Assembly: GCA_028715965.1 (NCBI GenBank)
Contig: JAQUQS010000008.1
Coordinates: 1-59,785, forward strand
Direction of reading: 5' to 3'
DNA: 59,785 nucleotides
From: Candidatus Omnitrophota bacterium
GTDB lineage: Bacteria > Omnitrophota > Gorgyraeia > Tantalellales > Tantalellaceae
The translations under genes were made by a program, and so were the position numbers. This document shows positions 8,812-18,021 of this stretch, piece after piece. The stretch's first letter is position 1; each line of letters starts with the position of its first letter. Under the pieces are notes generated by a model, which had not been told where the DNA came from, searched no databases, and was given only the letters and a program-made list of their open reading frames with translations.

Positions 8812-9220
8812 TAATAAGAACAACAACAACGCCCCTTTTACTGACAAGGAGCTGGAGGCCACGCGTAAAGAGCTTGTCAGGGAAAAGGCGAAGATCATAG
8901 AAGAACTTATCAGCATGAAGGGGGATGGGCTGAACATGTCGCTCAAGGACGCGTCGGGAGATCTTTCGGGGTACTCTTTTCATATGGCGGATATGGCGAC
9001 GGACCTCTATGATAGGGAATTCTCTCTGGAGCTGGCTGAAGGCGAAAGGTTAAGGCTTATCGCGATCGATGACGCGATCAAGAGGATAGATGAGGGTTCT
9101 TACGGTAAATGTGAAAATTGTGGCGGCCCTATACCCAGACAACGTCTCAAGGCGATGCCGCAGGCAGTGAATTGCATAAAATGCCAGGAAAAAATGGAAA
9201 AGAAAAGTCCCGACAGGTGA
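8789..9220 (+). CDS. TraR/DksA-type C4 zinc finger protein
   Basis: A 143-residue protein whose C-terminus has the DksA/TraR zinc finger: CENCGGPI, then about 15 residues, then CIKCQ. The N-terminal half is predicted helical, as in DksA, where the coiled coil enters the RNA polymerase secondary channel. An Asn/Lys-rich stretch (NNNKNNNN) follows the start. The family modulates transcription initiation, with ppGpp in the case of true DksA; the aspartates at the DksA coiled-coil tip cannot be confirmed here, so function is inferred. The AAAGGAG at 8777-8783 favours ATG 8789 over the ATG at 8774. The gene overlaps the end of ileS. Confidence 0.88.
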   Translation: MVKKDANNNKNNNNAPFTDKELEATRKELVREKAKIIEELISMKGDGLNMSLKDASGDLSGYSFHMADMATDLYDREFSLELAEGERLRLIAIDDAIKRIDEGSYGKCENCGGPIPRQRLKAMPQAVNCIKCQEKMEKKSPDR

Positions 9221-9678
9221 TCGCCTGTTGTTCGGTCGTGGTCTTTGTGCTGCTCCTGGACCAGGTCTCCAAGTTAGCCGTGCTTGGTGCCATGGAGCCT
9301 GGAGAAAGTGTCACCGTGCTGGGGAGGGTTCTCTCCCTGACCCTTGTATTCAATCCCGGGGCGGCGTTCGGCATCTTGAGCGGCCATCCGTGGCTCTTCG
9401 TGCCCATTGCCGTAGTATCAAGTGTTCTTATAGTCGCTCTTATATCACTTAGATCCACATTGCTCAGGTCGGTAGAGATGATGGCGCTCTGTTTTATCCT
9501 TGGAGGGACCATGGGGAACCTTATAGACAGGATAAGGTTCGGGTATGTGGTGGATTTTTTCGACCTGCATTTCTGGCCTGTTTTTAACATCGCTGACAGC
9601 TTTATCACTATCGGCGCGGTCCTGCTGGGGATAAGTCTTTTCTTTTTCAAGGGATACGCAGCAGGCAAAGGGGAGTGA
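9181..9678 (+). CDS. lspA: Lipoprotein signal peptidase (signal peptidase II)
   Basis: Aspartyl protease of the inner membrane that removes the signal peptide of diacylglyceryl-prolipoproteins. It has four hydrophobic segments. Conserved blocks are DQVSKL, FNPGAAFGIL, GGTMGNLIDRI, VVDFFDLH and FNIADSFITIG; the catalytic aspartates are those in VVDF and IADS. The start is uncertain. ATG 9181 gives a 165-residue protein of normal length, and GTG 9217, which overlaps the traR stop, is an alternative; neither has a strong ribosome site, suggesting translational coupling. It is immediately followed by lgt, the enzyme acting one step earlier. Confidence 0.94.
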   Translation: MPGKNGKEKSRQVIACCSVVVFVLLLDQVSKLAVLGAMEPGESVTVLGRVLSLTLVFNPGAAFGILSGHPWLFVPIAVVSSVLIVALISLRSTLLRSVEMMALCFILGGTMGNLIDRIRFGYVVDFFDLHFWPVFNIADSFITIGAVLLGISLFFFKGYAAGKGE

Positions 9679-9680
9679 AT

Positions 9681-10433
9681 ATGCATCCGGTCCTTTTCAG
9701 TTTATGGGGGATAGATCTCCATACATACGGGTTATTCGTCGCTTTAGGGTTCATCACGGCTTCTGTGCTTGCCGTCAGGGAGGCGACCGCGAAGGGTCTC
9801 AAGCCGGAACCGTTCATGGACATGCTTATAGCTATCCTGGTGGGCGGGATAGCCGGAGGCAGGGGATTATTCGTTGTTCTTAACTGGGGGCAATTCAGTT
9901 CCGCGCCGTTGGATATATTCAAATTGTATCAGGGTGGCCTGGCCATACAGGGAGCCATGGTCGGCAGCGCGCTGGCGGCATGGCTGGTGGTGTCCCGGGC
10001 AAAGATACGTTTTCTGGCAGCCGCGGATATACTCGCGCCGTATATAGCCCTGGGGCAGGCTATAGGGCGGATAGGTTGTTTCATGAACGGATGCTGTTAT
10101 GGAAAGACCACGACCTGTTTCGCGGCGGTAGTGTTGCCGGGAGAGATCGTGCCGCGTATCCCCACGCAACTGTATTATAGCGCCGGACTTCTTTTAATGT
10201 TCATACTTCTTTCTCTGTTGAAGAAAAAACAGTATTTTGAGGGAGCCATGTTCAGCTTCTACCTGATGTTATATTCTATCTTAAGGATGACGTTGGATGC
10301 CCTCAGGGGGGACTTGATGCCGTTAAGCTCGGGTTTCACGTTATCGCAGGTGATCGCAATGTTCTTTTTTGTGCTGGGAGCCTTGCTGTTCGTGGTTTCG
10401 AGAGCTCGCAAGGGAAAGGCGTGCCGGAAATAG
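9681..10433 (+). CDS. lgt: Prolipoprotein diacylglyceryl transferase
   Basis: Transfers diacylglycerol from phosphatidylglycerol to the lipobox cysteine of prolipoproteins in the inner membrane. The 250-residue protein has about seven hydrophobic segments. The family signature reads GRIGCFMNGCCYG, the cysteine-rich variant seen in many non-proteobacterial Lgt proteins. LHTYGLF, GGLAIQGAMVG and PTQLYYS match the other conserved blocks. In the second of these, Gln replaces the usual His of the GG-x-x-I-H-G motif. ATG 9681 follows GGGGAG at a good distance, so the overlapping GTG at 9675 is less likely. It pairs with lspA; a putative lipoprotein client is encoded at 46533. Confidence 0.94.
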   Translation: MHPVLFSLWGIDLHTYGLFVALGFITASVLAVREATAKGLKPEPFMDMLIAILVGGIAGGRGLFVVLNWGQFSSAPLDIFKLYQGGLAIQGAMVGSALAAWLVVSRAKIRFLAAADILAPYIALGQAIGRIGCFMNGCCYGKTTTCFAAVVLPGEIVPRIPTQLYYSAGLLLMFILLSLLKKKQYFEGAMFSFYLMLYSILRMTLDALRGDLMPLSSGFTLSQVIAMFFFVLGALLFVVSRARKGKACRK

Positions 10434-10434
10434 T

Positions 10435-11355
10435 ATGGATAATACAAGGGAGCATGTTCTTGTCGTCGGGGAAGAAGTGAAGAGTGTCCGGGTGGACAAA
10501 TACATCGTTGAATGCCTGGGAGAGGACCTTTCACGAACGGCGGTGAAAGAACTGATGGACACGGGGGGCATATTGCTCGACGGGAAACCCGTCAAACCCA
10601 GCCATATATTGAGACCGGGAGAACGGATATCCGTGATGATCCCTCCATGCCGGGCCGCTTCCGATATCGAGCCGGAAGATATGGACCTGAAGATACTTTT
10701 CGAGGATGAATATATAATAGTCGTGGACAAACCCGCAGGTATGGTGGTACATCCGGGATGCGGGAATATCAAGGGTACCATGGTGGCCGCGCTTCTGTAT
10801 CATTGCGGCAAGCTGGCGGATGCCGAAGACATGACAAGGCCGGGTATCGTCCACAGGCTGGACAAGGATACCTCAGGCGTGATAGTGGTGGCAAAAACGG
10901 ACAAGGCGATGAGGTCATTGGCAAAACAGTTCCAGAACAGGACCGTTACGAAGAGATACCTGGCTTTTGTAAAGGGCAGGGTGGAGCTGGACAATGGTGT
11001 CGTGGACGTGCCGATAGCAAGACACCGCTCGGACCGGAAGAAGATGGACGCGGAATACGAGAACGGGAAAGCGTCCAGAACGGTCTATCATGTAAGGAAA
11101 AGATATAATGGATTCACCATACTGGATCTGGACCTGGAAACGGGGAGGACACACCAGATAAGGGTCCATATGAAGCATATCGGGCACCCTGTGCTGGGGG
11201 ACATGGTCTACGGTCCTGACAGGAGTATGGGACGACAGGCGCTTCACGCTGAGTATATATCGTTCACTCATCCGTATACCGGTAAGAAAATGGAGTTCAC
11301 TTCACCAATGCCTGAAGATATGGCTGAATACCTGGAAAAAGCTGAAAGCACATAA
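10435..11355 (+). CDS. rluD: Ribosomal large subunit pseudouridine synthase, RluD type
   Basis: Converts specific uridines of 23S rRNA (1911, 1915 and 1917 in E. coli) to pseudouridine. The N-terminal S4 RNA-binding domain spans about residues 10-75, followed by the RluA-family catalytic domain with HRLDKDTSGVIVVAK, which holds the catalytic aspartate, and GRTHQIRVHMKHIGHPVLGD. At 306 residues it has normal length. ATG 10435 starts one base after the lgt stop. Substrate choice within the RluA/C/D group cannot be settled from sequence alone; the S4 domain and the lspA neighbourhood favour RluD. Confidence 0.93.
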   Translation: MDNTREHVLVVGEEVKSVRVDKYIVECLGEDLSRTAVKELMDTGGILLDGKPVKPSHILRPGERISVMIPPCRAASDIEPEDMDLKILFEDEYIIVVDKPAGMVVHPGCGNIKGTMVAALLYHCGKLADAEDMTRPGIVHRLDKDTSGVIVVAKTDKAMRSLAKQFQNRTVTKRYLAFVKGRVELDNGVVDVPIARHRSDRKKMDAEYENGKASRTVYHVRKRYNGFTILDLDLETGRTHQIRVHMKHIGHPVLGDMVYGPDRSMGRQALHAEYISFTHPYTGKKMEFTSPMPEDMAEYLEKAEST

Positions 11356-11372
11356 GAACGAGGGAGAAAAAC

Positions 11373-12668
11373 ATGGGGATAAAGATCAAGGGCTCGCGCC
11401 GTCCGCTAAGGGGAGAGATCAAGGTCCCGGCGGACAAGAGCATATCCCACAGAGCGGTCATGTTCGGCGCGATATCGGACGGGAAGGTCGATATCGATAA
11501 TTTTCTCATGGGTGAGGATTGCCTGAGCACGGTCGAAGCGTTCCGGGCTTTAGGTATCAGGATAGAGCAGGGCCGGGATGCCCTGACGGTACATGGCAAC
11601 GGGCTTCGGGGGTTGAAGGAACCGCTATCCGAGCTGTATCTGGGGAATTCAGGGACTACGATGAGGGTGATCTCCGGTATACTTTCCGGACAGGGGTTCG
11701 ATACGGTGCTGACGGGGGACGGATCTCTTTCCCGCAGGCCTATGGAAAGGGTCATAACACCCCTGAGGCTAATGGGTGTTACGATCAAGGGTACCGGGGA
11801 TGGGATGCATGCGCCTCTTTATGTGAACGGGACTTCCGGTAAGTTGAAGCATATCCATTATGATATGCCGGTCGCCAGCGCCCAGGTCAAGTCATGTGTA
11901 TTGGCGGCAGGACTTTACGCCGACGGGCCGGTCTCTGTGGGGGAACCTTTTATCTCCCGCGACCACACGGAGAGGATGCTCGCGCATCTTTCCGTGGACG
12001 TACGTAAGGAAGGTCGCGTTACGACGCTGGTCCCTCCGGAAAAGCTCGTACCGGTAGACATAACGGTGCCTGGAGACATCTCCAGCGCCGCGTTCTTTAT
12101 CGCGGCCGCGCTCATTGTCCCGGGATCGGATGTACTGATACGGGATGTCGGTCTTAACCCGACGAGGACAGGACTTCTTGAAGTGTTGAGGAGGATGGGT
12201 GCTGATATAAGCATATCAGGATTCAAGGATGAAGGTGTCGAGCCCTGCGGGGACATCAGGGTTAGATACGGTGCTCTCAAGGGAGGAACAGTGAAAAGAC
12301 ATGAGATACCTCTCTTGATAGATGAGATACCCGTATTCATGGTGGTCGCGGCGTTCGCCTCGGGTATGACCAGGATAGAGGGGGCGGGAGAGCTTAAGGT
12401 GAAGGAAAGTGACCGTGTGGCCAGCATGAAGCATGATCTTTCCCTGCTGGGGGTAAAAATGGACGAGGTTGGCGAAGATATCATCGTTGAAGGAGGGATA
12501 AAGGCGCTCCGGGCCTCCGTTCTGGAGAGTTTTATGGATCATAGGATAGCTATGAGCATGTTGGTGGCGGCCCTGGCGTCGGACGGTGAATGTACCATAA
12601 ACGATCATGAGTGCGTGGCGGTGTCCTATCCGGGCTTTCTGGGGGACCTGGCGAGCCTTGCCGGATGA
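11373..12668 (+). CDS. aroA: 3-phosphoshikimate 1-carboxyvinyltransferase (EPSP synthase)
   Basis: Sixth step of the shikimate pathway: joins phosphoenolpyruvate to shikimate-3-phosphate. The 431 residues form the two-domain inverted barrel. Recognised blocks are VPADKSISHRAV near the N-terminus, YLGNSGTTMRV, GDGSLSRRPM, GDISSAAFFIAAAL, RVKESDR-like LKVKESDRVA and FMDHRIAMSM. The start has GAGGGAGAAA upstream. It ends the run from proC; a fresh promoter lies in the gap before mreB. Confidence 0.97.
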   Translation: MGIKIKGSRRPLRGEIKVPADKSISHRAVMFGAISDGKVDIDNFLMGEDCLSTVEAFRALGIRIEQGRDALTVHGNGLRGLKEPLSELYLGNSGTTMRVISGILSGQGFDTVLTGDGSLSRRPMERVITPLRLMGVTIKGTGDGMHAPLYVNGTSGKLKHIHYDMPVASAQVKSCVLAAGLYADGPVSVGEPFISRDHTERMLAHLSVDVRKEGRVTTLVPPEKLVPVDITVPGDISSAAFFIAAALIVPGSDVLIRDVGLNPTRTGLLEVLRRMGADISISGFKDEGVEPCGDIRVRYGALKGGTVKRHEIPLLIDEIPVFMVVAAFASGMTRIEGAGELKVKESDRVASMKHDLSLLGVKMDEVGEDIIVEGGIKALRASVLESFMDHRIAMSMLVAALASDGECTINDHECVAVSYPGFLGDLASLAG

Positions 12669-12716
12669 CCGGATATTTATGTCCCCAAAACGGGCATAGT
12701 CGCTTACAAAAAAGAT

Positions 12717-12745
12717 TTGACAAAGAAATATATATCTGATACTAT
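12717..12745 (+). promoter_or_regulatory. Sigma70-type promoter for the mre operon
   Basis: TTGACA at 12717-12722, 17-base spacer, TACTAT at 12740-12745 preceded by TGA (extended -10). It is in the 133-base AT-rich gap between aroA and mreB and would give a leader of about 50 bases. Confidence 0.6.
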
Positions 12746-12801
12746 CAATACAGTTTTGATATTATTATAATATTAACCCTACCAAAAGACTCAAATTTAT
12801 T

Positions 12802-13863
12802 ATGATTAAAGAAAAGATCATGCGTTCTTTTGACAATATCCTTGGACTTTTTTCCAGCGATATGGGTATCGATCTGGGTACGGCATCCACGCTGGTATAT
12901 GTCAAGAATGAGGGCATAGTACTCTGCGAACCGTCGGTTGTGGCCATAGAAGCCGGGACCTCCAACGTGTTGGCGGTCGGGGAGGAAGCAAAAAGGATGT
13001 TGGGCAGGACCCCTGGGAACATAATCGCGATAAGACCTATGCGTGATGGCGTGATCGCCGATTTTGAGATAACGGAGAGCATGCTCAGGTACTTCATTAA
13101 AAAAGCGCATAGTTCGCGCAGCCTGGTCAGGCCGCGTATCGTCATAGCGGTGCCCTCGGGGATAACCGAGGTAGAAAAAAGGGCAGTGAAAGATTCCGCT
13201 CTTCACGCCGGTGCGCGTGAAGTTTTCATGATCGAAGAGCCTGTCGCGGCTTCCATAGGTGTGGGGCTACCGATACAGGAACCGTCGGGTAACATGATAA
13301 TAGACATAGGCGGCGGGACCACTGAAATGGCGGTCATATCCCTCGCGGGAGTGGTATATTCCAAGTCCATACGTATCGGCGGGGACGAGATGGATGATGC
13401 CATAATAAATTATCTTAAGCGCACGTATAATCTCATGATAGGCGAGCGGACGGCTGAGGAGATCAAGATAAGGATCGGATCGGCCTATCCTATGGATGAA
13501 GAAATGACCATGGAGGTCAAAGGTCGTGATCTTGTGGCGGGACTCCCTAAGATGATCACCATAACAAGTGAAGAGATCAGGGAGGCTCTGGCGGAGCCGA
13601 TAGCCCAGATAGTCGAAGCTGTACGCATAACCCTGGAAAGGACCCCTCCGGAACTTTCCGCTGACCTGATCGAAAAGGGATTGATATTGGCCGGTGGCGG
13701 TAGCCTCTTAAGGGGTTTGGAAAAACTTATCTCGGAAGAGACCGGGCTTCCTGTGCACCTGGCGGATGACCCTCTCACAGCCGTAGCTCTGGGGACGGGG
13801 AAAGTGCTTAGTGAACTTAAATATCTCAAGCGGCTTACCATAGCGTCAAGCCTGCAGAGATGA
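12802..13863 (+). CDS. mreB: Rod shape-determining protein MreB
   Basis: Bacterial actin that polymerises on the inner membrane and guides the elongasome. All nucleotide motifs are intact, in contrast with the FtsA-like protein at 2519: DLGIDLGT-like [10 protein letters not shown], the phosphate-2 motif [13 protein letters not shown], and the adenosine motif [11 protein letters not shown]. The EEPVAA-type [13 protein letters not shown] block is also present. The annotated ATG gives 353 residues. A downstream ATG at 12820 ([12 protein letters not shown]) fits typical MreB N-termini better and is a real alternative; neither start has a strong Shine-Dalgarno site. It is first in a complete mreBCD-pbp2-rodA operon. 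Confidence 0.97.
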   Translation: MIKEKIMRSFDNILGLFSSDMGIDLGTASTLVYVKNEGIVLCEPSVVAIEAGTSNVLAVGEEAKRMLGRTPGNIIAIRPMRDGVIADFEITESMLRYFIKKAHSSRSLVRPRIVIAVPSGITEVEKRAVKDSALHAGAREVFMIEEPVAASIGVGLPIQEPSGNMIIDIGGGTTEMAVISLAGVVYSKSIRIGGDEMDDAIINYLKRTYNLMIGERTAEEIKIRIGSAYPMDEEMTMEVKGRDLVAGLPKMITITSEEIREALAEPIAQIVEAVRITLERTPPELSADLIEKGLILAGGGSLLRGLEKLISEETGLPVHLADDPLTAVALGTGKVLSELKYLKRLTIASSLQR

Positions 13864-13889
13864 ACAATATCGAGTAAAAGAATCTCAAT

Positions 13890-14666
13890 GTGCCTAAGAT
13901 CAAATTTACCGCGAGAAAATGGGCGTTAGCAGTAATAATCATCGTATTACTATCCGGTCTTTTCCTTTTTCCTGATCTTTCCCGGTCTATAAGGGACCTG
14001 TCCGTCAAAGCGCTTCTTCTGCCGGTCAAGGCGGTCCGTTCGGCGTCCGTTTATTTCAACAGTAAAAAAGAACTTCAGGAGCAAACCCATGAACTGCGGG
14101 GCGAAGTCGCTGATCTTTCGATCGAACTTGAAGGATACAGGGAGCTGCGCGCGGAGAACGAAAGGTTGCGAGAACTTCTTAAATTCAAGAAGAAGATCCC
14201 TTTTGACACGATATCAGCGGAGATAATAGCGCGAAACCCGAACAGCTGGATAAATTCTTTCGTTATCGATAAAGGTAGCCGTGATGGGGTACAGAAAGAC
14301 TCGGCTGTGTGCTCGGCCCGCGGGCTCCTTGGTAAAGTGTACGATGTGAGCAGGGACTCAAGCTCGGTCATGCCGGTAAGCCATCCGAATTTCCGTGCCG
14401 GAGGCATGCTAAAGGACAGTCGTGTGAACGGTGTTATTTTCGGGTCCGGCGGCGGGATGGCCAGGCTCATGTACATACCGGTCGATACGGAAGTTGAGGA
14501 AGGGGTAATGGTGCTGACGTCCGGGTTCAGCAGGATATTCCCTAAAGGTATCCCCGTTGGGACAGTGGTGTCCGTGGGTAAGAGCCGGACGGGACTCTAT
14601 AAGTATGCCGAGATAAAACCGTTCGCGGATTTTCTTGACCAGGAAGAGGTCTTGTGCCTTAAATAG
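13890..14666 (+). CDS. mreC: Rod shape-determining protein MreC
   Basis: Periplasmic scaffold that links MreB/MreD to PBP2 and activates it. The 258-residue protein has a basic N-terminus, one membrane segment (about residues 10-28), a coiled coil (about 55-95, rich in E, L and R) and the two-barrel MreC domain with GSRDGVQKDSAV, GLLGKVYDVS and IPKGIPVG-like IFPKGIPVGTVVSV. The start is GTG 13890; no in-frame ATG lies nearby. Standard position between mreB and mreD. Confidence 0.94.
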   Translation: MPKIKFTARKWALAVIIIVLLSGLFLFPDLSRSIRDLSVKALLLPVKAVRSASVYFNSKKELQEQTHELRGEVADLSIELEGYRELRAENERLRELLKFKKKIPFDTISAEIIARNPNSWINSFVIDKGSRDGVQKDSAVCSARGLLGKVYDVSRDSSSVMPVSHPNFRAGGMLKDSRVNGVIFGSGGGMARLMYIPVDTEVEEGVMVLTSGFSRIFPKGIPVGTVVSVGKSRTGLYKYAEIKPFADFLDQEEVLCLK

Positions 14667-14691
14667 GCGGGCATGAAGGCTACACATTATC

Positions 14692-15168
14692 ATGAGGAAA
14701 AATATATATTTCATTGTTATCCTGTTGTTCGCCCTGGCACTTCAGACCGTATCCCTGAAGAGCCTGAGATGGTTCCCCGATATAGTGCTTTTAATGGTGG
14801 TATTCGCGGGGATATTTGGAGGCAGTGTGGAAGGCTTTGTGGTCGGGCTTATCGCGGGGTTTTTCAGGGGGTGTTTCTCTGTTGAGACCATGGCGCTCGA
14901 TATGGTACTTTTTCCTGTGGTTGGGCTCATAGCATCCATGCTTTCCAGGACCATATACGCGCACAACCCCCTCGCCCAGGAGATAACGGCTGTCGTGGCC
15001 GTTCTTACGGTCCTCACCGCACATGCTCTTTATCTGGGGATACCGGGAGAACCCGGACCGGGTCTTTCCGGCATGATGCTGTCATATTGGCGTCCGGTAC
15101 TGGCCACGGTAATAGTATCGCCGGTCGTATTGGGCATGCTCAAAGAATTACTGGAATTCGAGGAGTAG
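14692..15168 (+). CDS. mreD: Rod shape-determining protein MreD
   Basis: Hydrophobic inner-membrane protein of 158 residues with about five membrane segments, typical MreD length. It is needed for elongasome assembly in rods. Sequence conservation in the family is weak. The call rests on the hydrophobic profile, the N-terminal LQTVSLKSLRWFPDIVLLMVV segment and its position between mreC and the PBP2 gene. The stop is ten bases before the next start. Confidence 0.88.
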   Translation: MRKNIYFIVILLFALALQTVSLKSLRWFPDIVLLMVVFAGIFGGSVEGFVVGLIAGFFRGCFSVETMALDMVLFPVVGLIASMLSRTIYAHNPLAQEITAVVAVLTVLTAHALYLGIPGEPGPGLSGMMLSYWRPVLATVIVSPVVLGMLKELLEFEE

Positions 15169-15178
15169 GACCGCAATA

Positions 15179-16897
15179 ATGAGGATACGGATATATGCCG
15201 CGATATTATTGGTGTTCCTGACCATACTCGTTACGGGTCTGTTCTATACGCAGATCATCATGTACGAGAGATATAAGACCATGTCTGAGGAGAACAGGCT
15301 GAAGATCGTTCCCCTCATGGCTCCCAGGGGTACTATATTCGATATGCGCGGGCATCCTATGGTCAAGGACGTACTGAGTTTCGATCTGTCCGTAGTGTAT
15401 GGGAGCATAAAGGACAAGGAACGACTTGTCTCGATATTAAGCAAGGCCCTGGACGTGCCGAGGGACGAGATGGACAAAGCCATCAAGAAAAGCAGGTTCA
15501 GGCCGTACGCCCCATATGTGGTATACCAGGATATCGGCATAGAAAAAGCCATCCATATAGAAGAATCCATGTCAGACCTTCCGGGGGTTATCCTGGACGT
15601 TTCCGCTTCCCGCAGGTATCTTTATGGGGCCTGCGCGGGAAACCTTATAGGGTATATAGGCCTTCTTAATAAGCCGGAGTTCGAGAGATTGAAACCGTAT
15701 GGTTATCGCATAGATGACCTGGTAGGTCGCGCCGGAGTTGAACAGTATTATGACGAATATCTCAGGGGCAAACACGGCGGTAAGCAGGTGGAGGTCGATC
15801 ATAAGGGCAGAGAGTCGGCCACGCTGGGATATCTCGAGCCAGTTCCCGGTAAAGACCTTTACCTTACCATAGATCTTGAACTGCAGCAATATTGTGAACT
15901 GCTAATGGAGGGAAAAAGGGGGGCGATCGTGGCTCTTGATCCTAACACCGGGGCGGTAAGGGCCATGGTAAGTTCTCCTGGATATGATCCGGGTATTTTC
16001 GTCGATCGTTCAAGGCGTAATGAAATACGTCCACTCATGAAGGACAAGGAATATCCCATGATAAACCGGGCCGTGGCGGGGGCATATCCGCCGGGATCCG
16101 TGTTCAAAAGCGTTGTTGCCGTGGCCGCTCTTGAAAGCGGGAAAATAAAACTTAATACCACGTTCAACTGTGACGGCAGTATGCGCATGGGTAAGAGGGT
16201 CTTCCATTGCTGGAAAGAGACGGGCCACGGGCCGCAGGTGATACAGGACGCGTTAAAGAATTCCTGTAACGTGTTCTTCTGGAATACAGGTCTTACTTTG
16301 GGTGTGGATATACTCGCGGAATACGCCGGGAGGTTCGGTGTCGGCCAGAGGACCGGCATAGATCTGCCTGGAGAGGTAGAGGGTCTCCTTCCATCAAAAG
16401 AATGGAAACAGAAGAACATGAAAGAGCAATGGTATAAGGGCGAGACCATGAATTATTCCGTAGGACAGGGGTACCTTCTTTGTACGCCGATACAGGTGGC
16501 GCGAATGATGTCGGTGTTCGCCAATGGAGGGTACATGATCAAACCCTATATCGTTGAGAAGATAGAGGACATGGATGTTAATACCCCTGAAAAGATACGG
16601 CTGGGCATATCCGAACGTACGCTTTCGGCGGTCAGGGAAGGGTTGAACCGTGTTGTCAATGACAGACGCGGTACAGGGATCAAAGCCAGGCAGGAGTCTT
16701 TTGAAGTGGCGGGGAAGACAGGGACATCGCAGACCGGTAAGAAGAAGAACCATGGATGGTTCGCGGGATTCGCTCCGTTCGATCACGCGGCGCTTACGGT
16801 GGTCGTCTTTGATGAATACGGGGGACGTGGTGGATATTACGCGGCGGAGACAGCCGGAAAGGTGTTCTCCAAGGCTCATGAACTGGGCATACTGTGA
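15179..16897 (+). CDS. mrdA: Penicillin-binding protein 2 (elongasome transpeptidase)
   Basis: Class B PBP that cross-links peptidoglycan during side-wall growth together with RodA. It has one N-terminal membrane anchor (about residues 5-24), a pedestal/dimerisation domain containing APRGTIFDMRG and LLGRAGVE-like DDLVGRAGVEQYYD, and a transpeptidase domain. The active-site motifs are S-x-x-K at S307-K310, S-x-N at 362-364 and KTG at 513-515. Length is 572 residues, slightly short of the 600-630 common in Proteobacteria. Sixteen bases separate it from rodA. Confidence 0.96.
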   Translation: MRIRIYAAILLVFLTILVTGLFYTQIIMYERYKTMSEENRLKIVPLMAPRGTIFDMRGHPMVKDVLSFDLSVVYGSIKDKERLVSILSKALDVPRDEMDKAIKKSRFRPYAPYVVYQDIGIEKAIHIEESMSDLPGVILDVSASRRYLYGACAGNLIGYIGLLNKPEFERLKPYGYRIDDLVGRAGVEQYYDEYLRGKHGGKQVEVDHKGRESATLGYLEPVPGKDLYLTIDLELQQYCELLMEGKRGAIVALDPNTGAVRAMVSSPGYDPGIFVDRSRRNEIRPLMKDKEYPMINRAVAGAYPPGSVFKSVVAVAALESGKIKLNTTFNCDGSMRMGKRVFHCWKETGHGPQVIQDALKNSCNVFFWNTGLTLGVDILAEYAGRFGVGQRTGIDLPGEVEGLLPSKEWKQKNMKEQWYKGETMNYSVGQGYLLCTPIQVARMMSVFANGGYMIKPYIVEKIEDMDVNTPEKIRLGISERTLSAVREGLNRVVNDRRGTGIKARQESFEVAGKTGTSQTGKKKNHGWFAGFAPFDHAALTVVVFDEYGGRGGYYAAETAGKVFSKAHELGIL

Positions 16898-16913
16898 CCG
16901 AAAAGAAGGATAG

Positions 16914-18014
16914 ATGATAAGACGTAAATTATCGAGAATGGATAAACCGCTTCTTTTGGCGGCCGTAGCCGTGGCGCTTCTTGGGGTGATCTTCGTGTAC
17001 AGCGCGACCATGGACCGGGGGGATAACGCGGCGGGAAGCTTTGACCCGGTACTTGTTAAACAGGTGATATGGGTCTCCGTAGGCATAGTGGTCCTTCTCC
17101 TGACGGCGTCGACCGATTATCTGCGGGTATTGGATTATTCGTACCTGGCCTATGTGGTGAACCTCTTTTTCCTGGTATTCCTTCTACTTTTCGGCGGGGA
17201 AAGGTACGGCGCCAGAAGATGGATAGGGCTAGGGCCGCTCTCCTTCCAGCCGTCAGAGTTCGTCAAGCTTACCGTTATACTGGCGCTTGCGTCTTTTCTG
17301 GGTGAACGCAGGGAAAAACGCGGAAGCCTGGGTAATTTCATGGGCGCGATCGCTATTGTCATGCCCGCGGGATTGCTTATATTCCTGCAGCCCGATCTGG
17401 GGACCGCCCTTGTGCTTATCCCGATACTTTTGGCTATACTGTTCATTTGCGGTGAGAACCTTAAATATATCATCGGTATGATTTCAGCCGGCCTTGTTTC
17501 CATGCCTTTTTTCTGGGGGATATTGAAGGATTACCAGAAGGCGAGGCTTATGGTGTTCATAAATCCTAATTTGGACCCGCTTGGGGCCGGATATACGATA
17601 ATACAATCCAAGATCGCGATAGGGTCCGGTGGTCTTTTGGGAAAAGGATGGCTGAACGGTACACAAAGCCATCTGAAGTTCCTGCCTGAAAGGCATACGG
17701 ATTTCATTTTTTCCGTCGTCGGAGAGGAATGGGGATTTGTTGGCGCCGTGGCGCTTGTGGGCTTGTATGTGCTGGTGATATCAAGAGGTATACGTATAAT
17801 GGCGGAAACGGAGGATGTTTACGGGAGGGCCATAGCCGCCGGCGTAATAACGCTTATGGCGTTCCAGGTGTTCGTCAACATATCCATGACCATAGGGTTC
17901 ATGCCTGTAGTAGGACTGCCCTTGCCGGCTATAAGCTATGGAGGCTCGAACACTATCACGTCCATGATAGGTATCGGGTTCCTCCTCAGTATAAGCCGAA
18001 GGGCTAACAGATAA
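16914..18014 (+). CDS. rodA: Peptidoglycan glycosyltransferase RodA
   Basis: SEDS-family glycosyltransferase that polymerises lipid II for cell elongation. The 366 residues hold about ten membrane segments. Conserved features are RWIGLGPLSFQPSEFVKL, PDLGTALVLIPI and the C-terminal FMPVVGLPLPAISYGGS signature. The extracellular loop with the catalytic aspartate is present in the NGTQSHLKFLPERHTDFIFSV region. The start is preceded by AAGAAGGAT. It closes the rod operon and is followed eight bases later by the radical SAM gene, a widely conserved neighbour pair. Confidence 0.96.
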   Translation: MIRRKLSRMDKPLLLAAVAVALLGVIFVYSATMDRGDNAAGSFDPVLVKQVIWVSVGIVVLLLTASTDYLRVLDYSYLAYVVNLFFLVFLLLFGGERYGARRWIGLGPLSFQPSEFVKLTVILALASFLGERREKRGSLGNFMGAIAIVMPAGLLIFLQPDLGTALVLIPILLAILFICGENLKYIIGMISAGLVSMPFFWGILKDYQKARLMVFINPNLDPLGAGYTIIQSKIAIGSGGLLGKGWLNGTQSHLKFLPERHTDFIFSVVGEEWGFVGAVALVGLYVLVISRGIRIMAETEDVYGRAIAAGVITLMAFQVFVNISMTIGFMPVVGLPLPAISYGGSNTITSMIGIGFLLSISRRANR

Positions 18015-18021
18015 GGGTGTT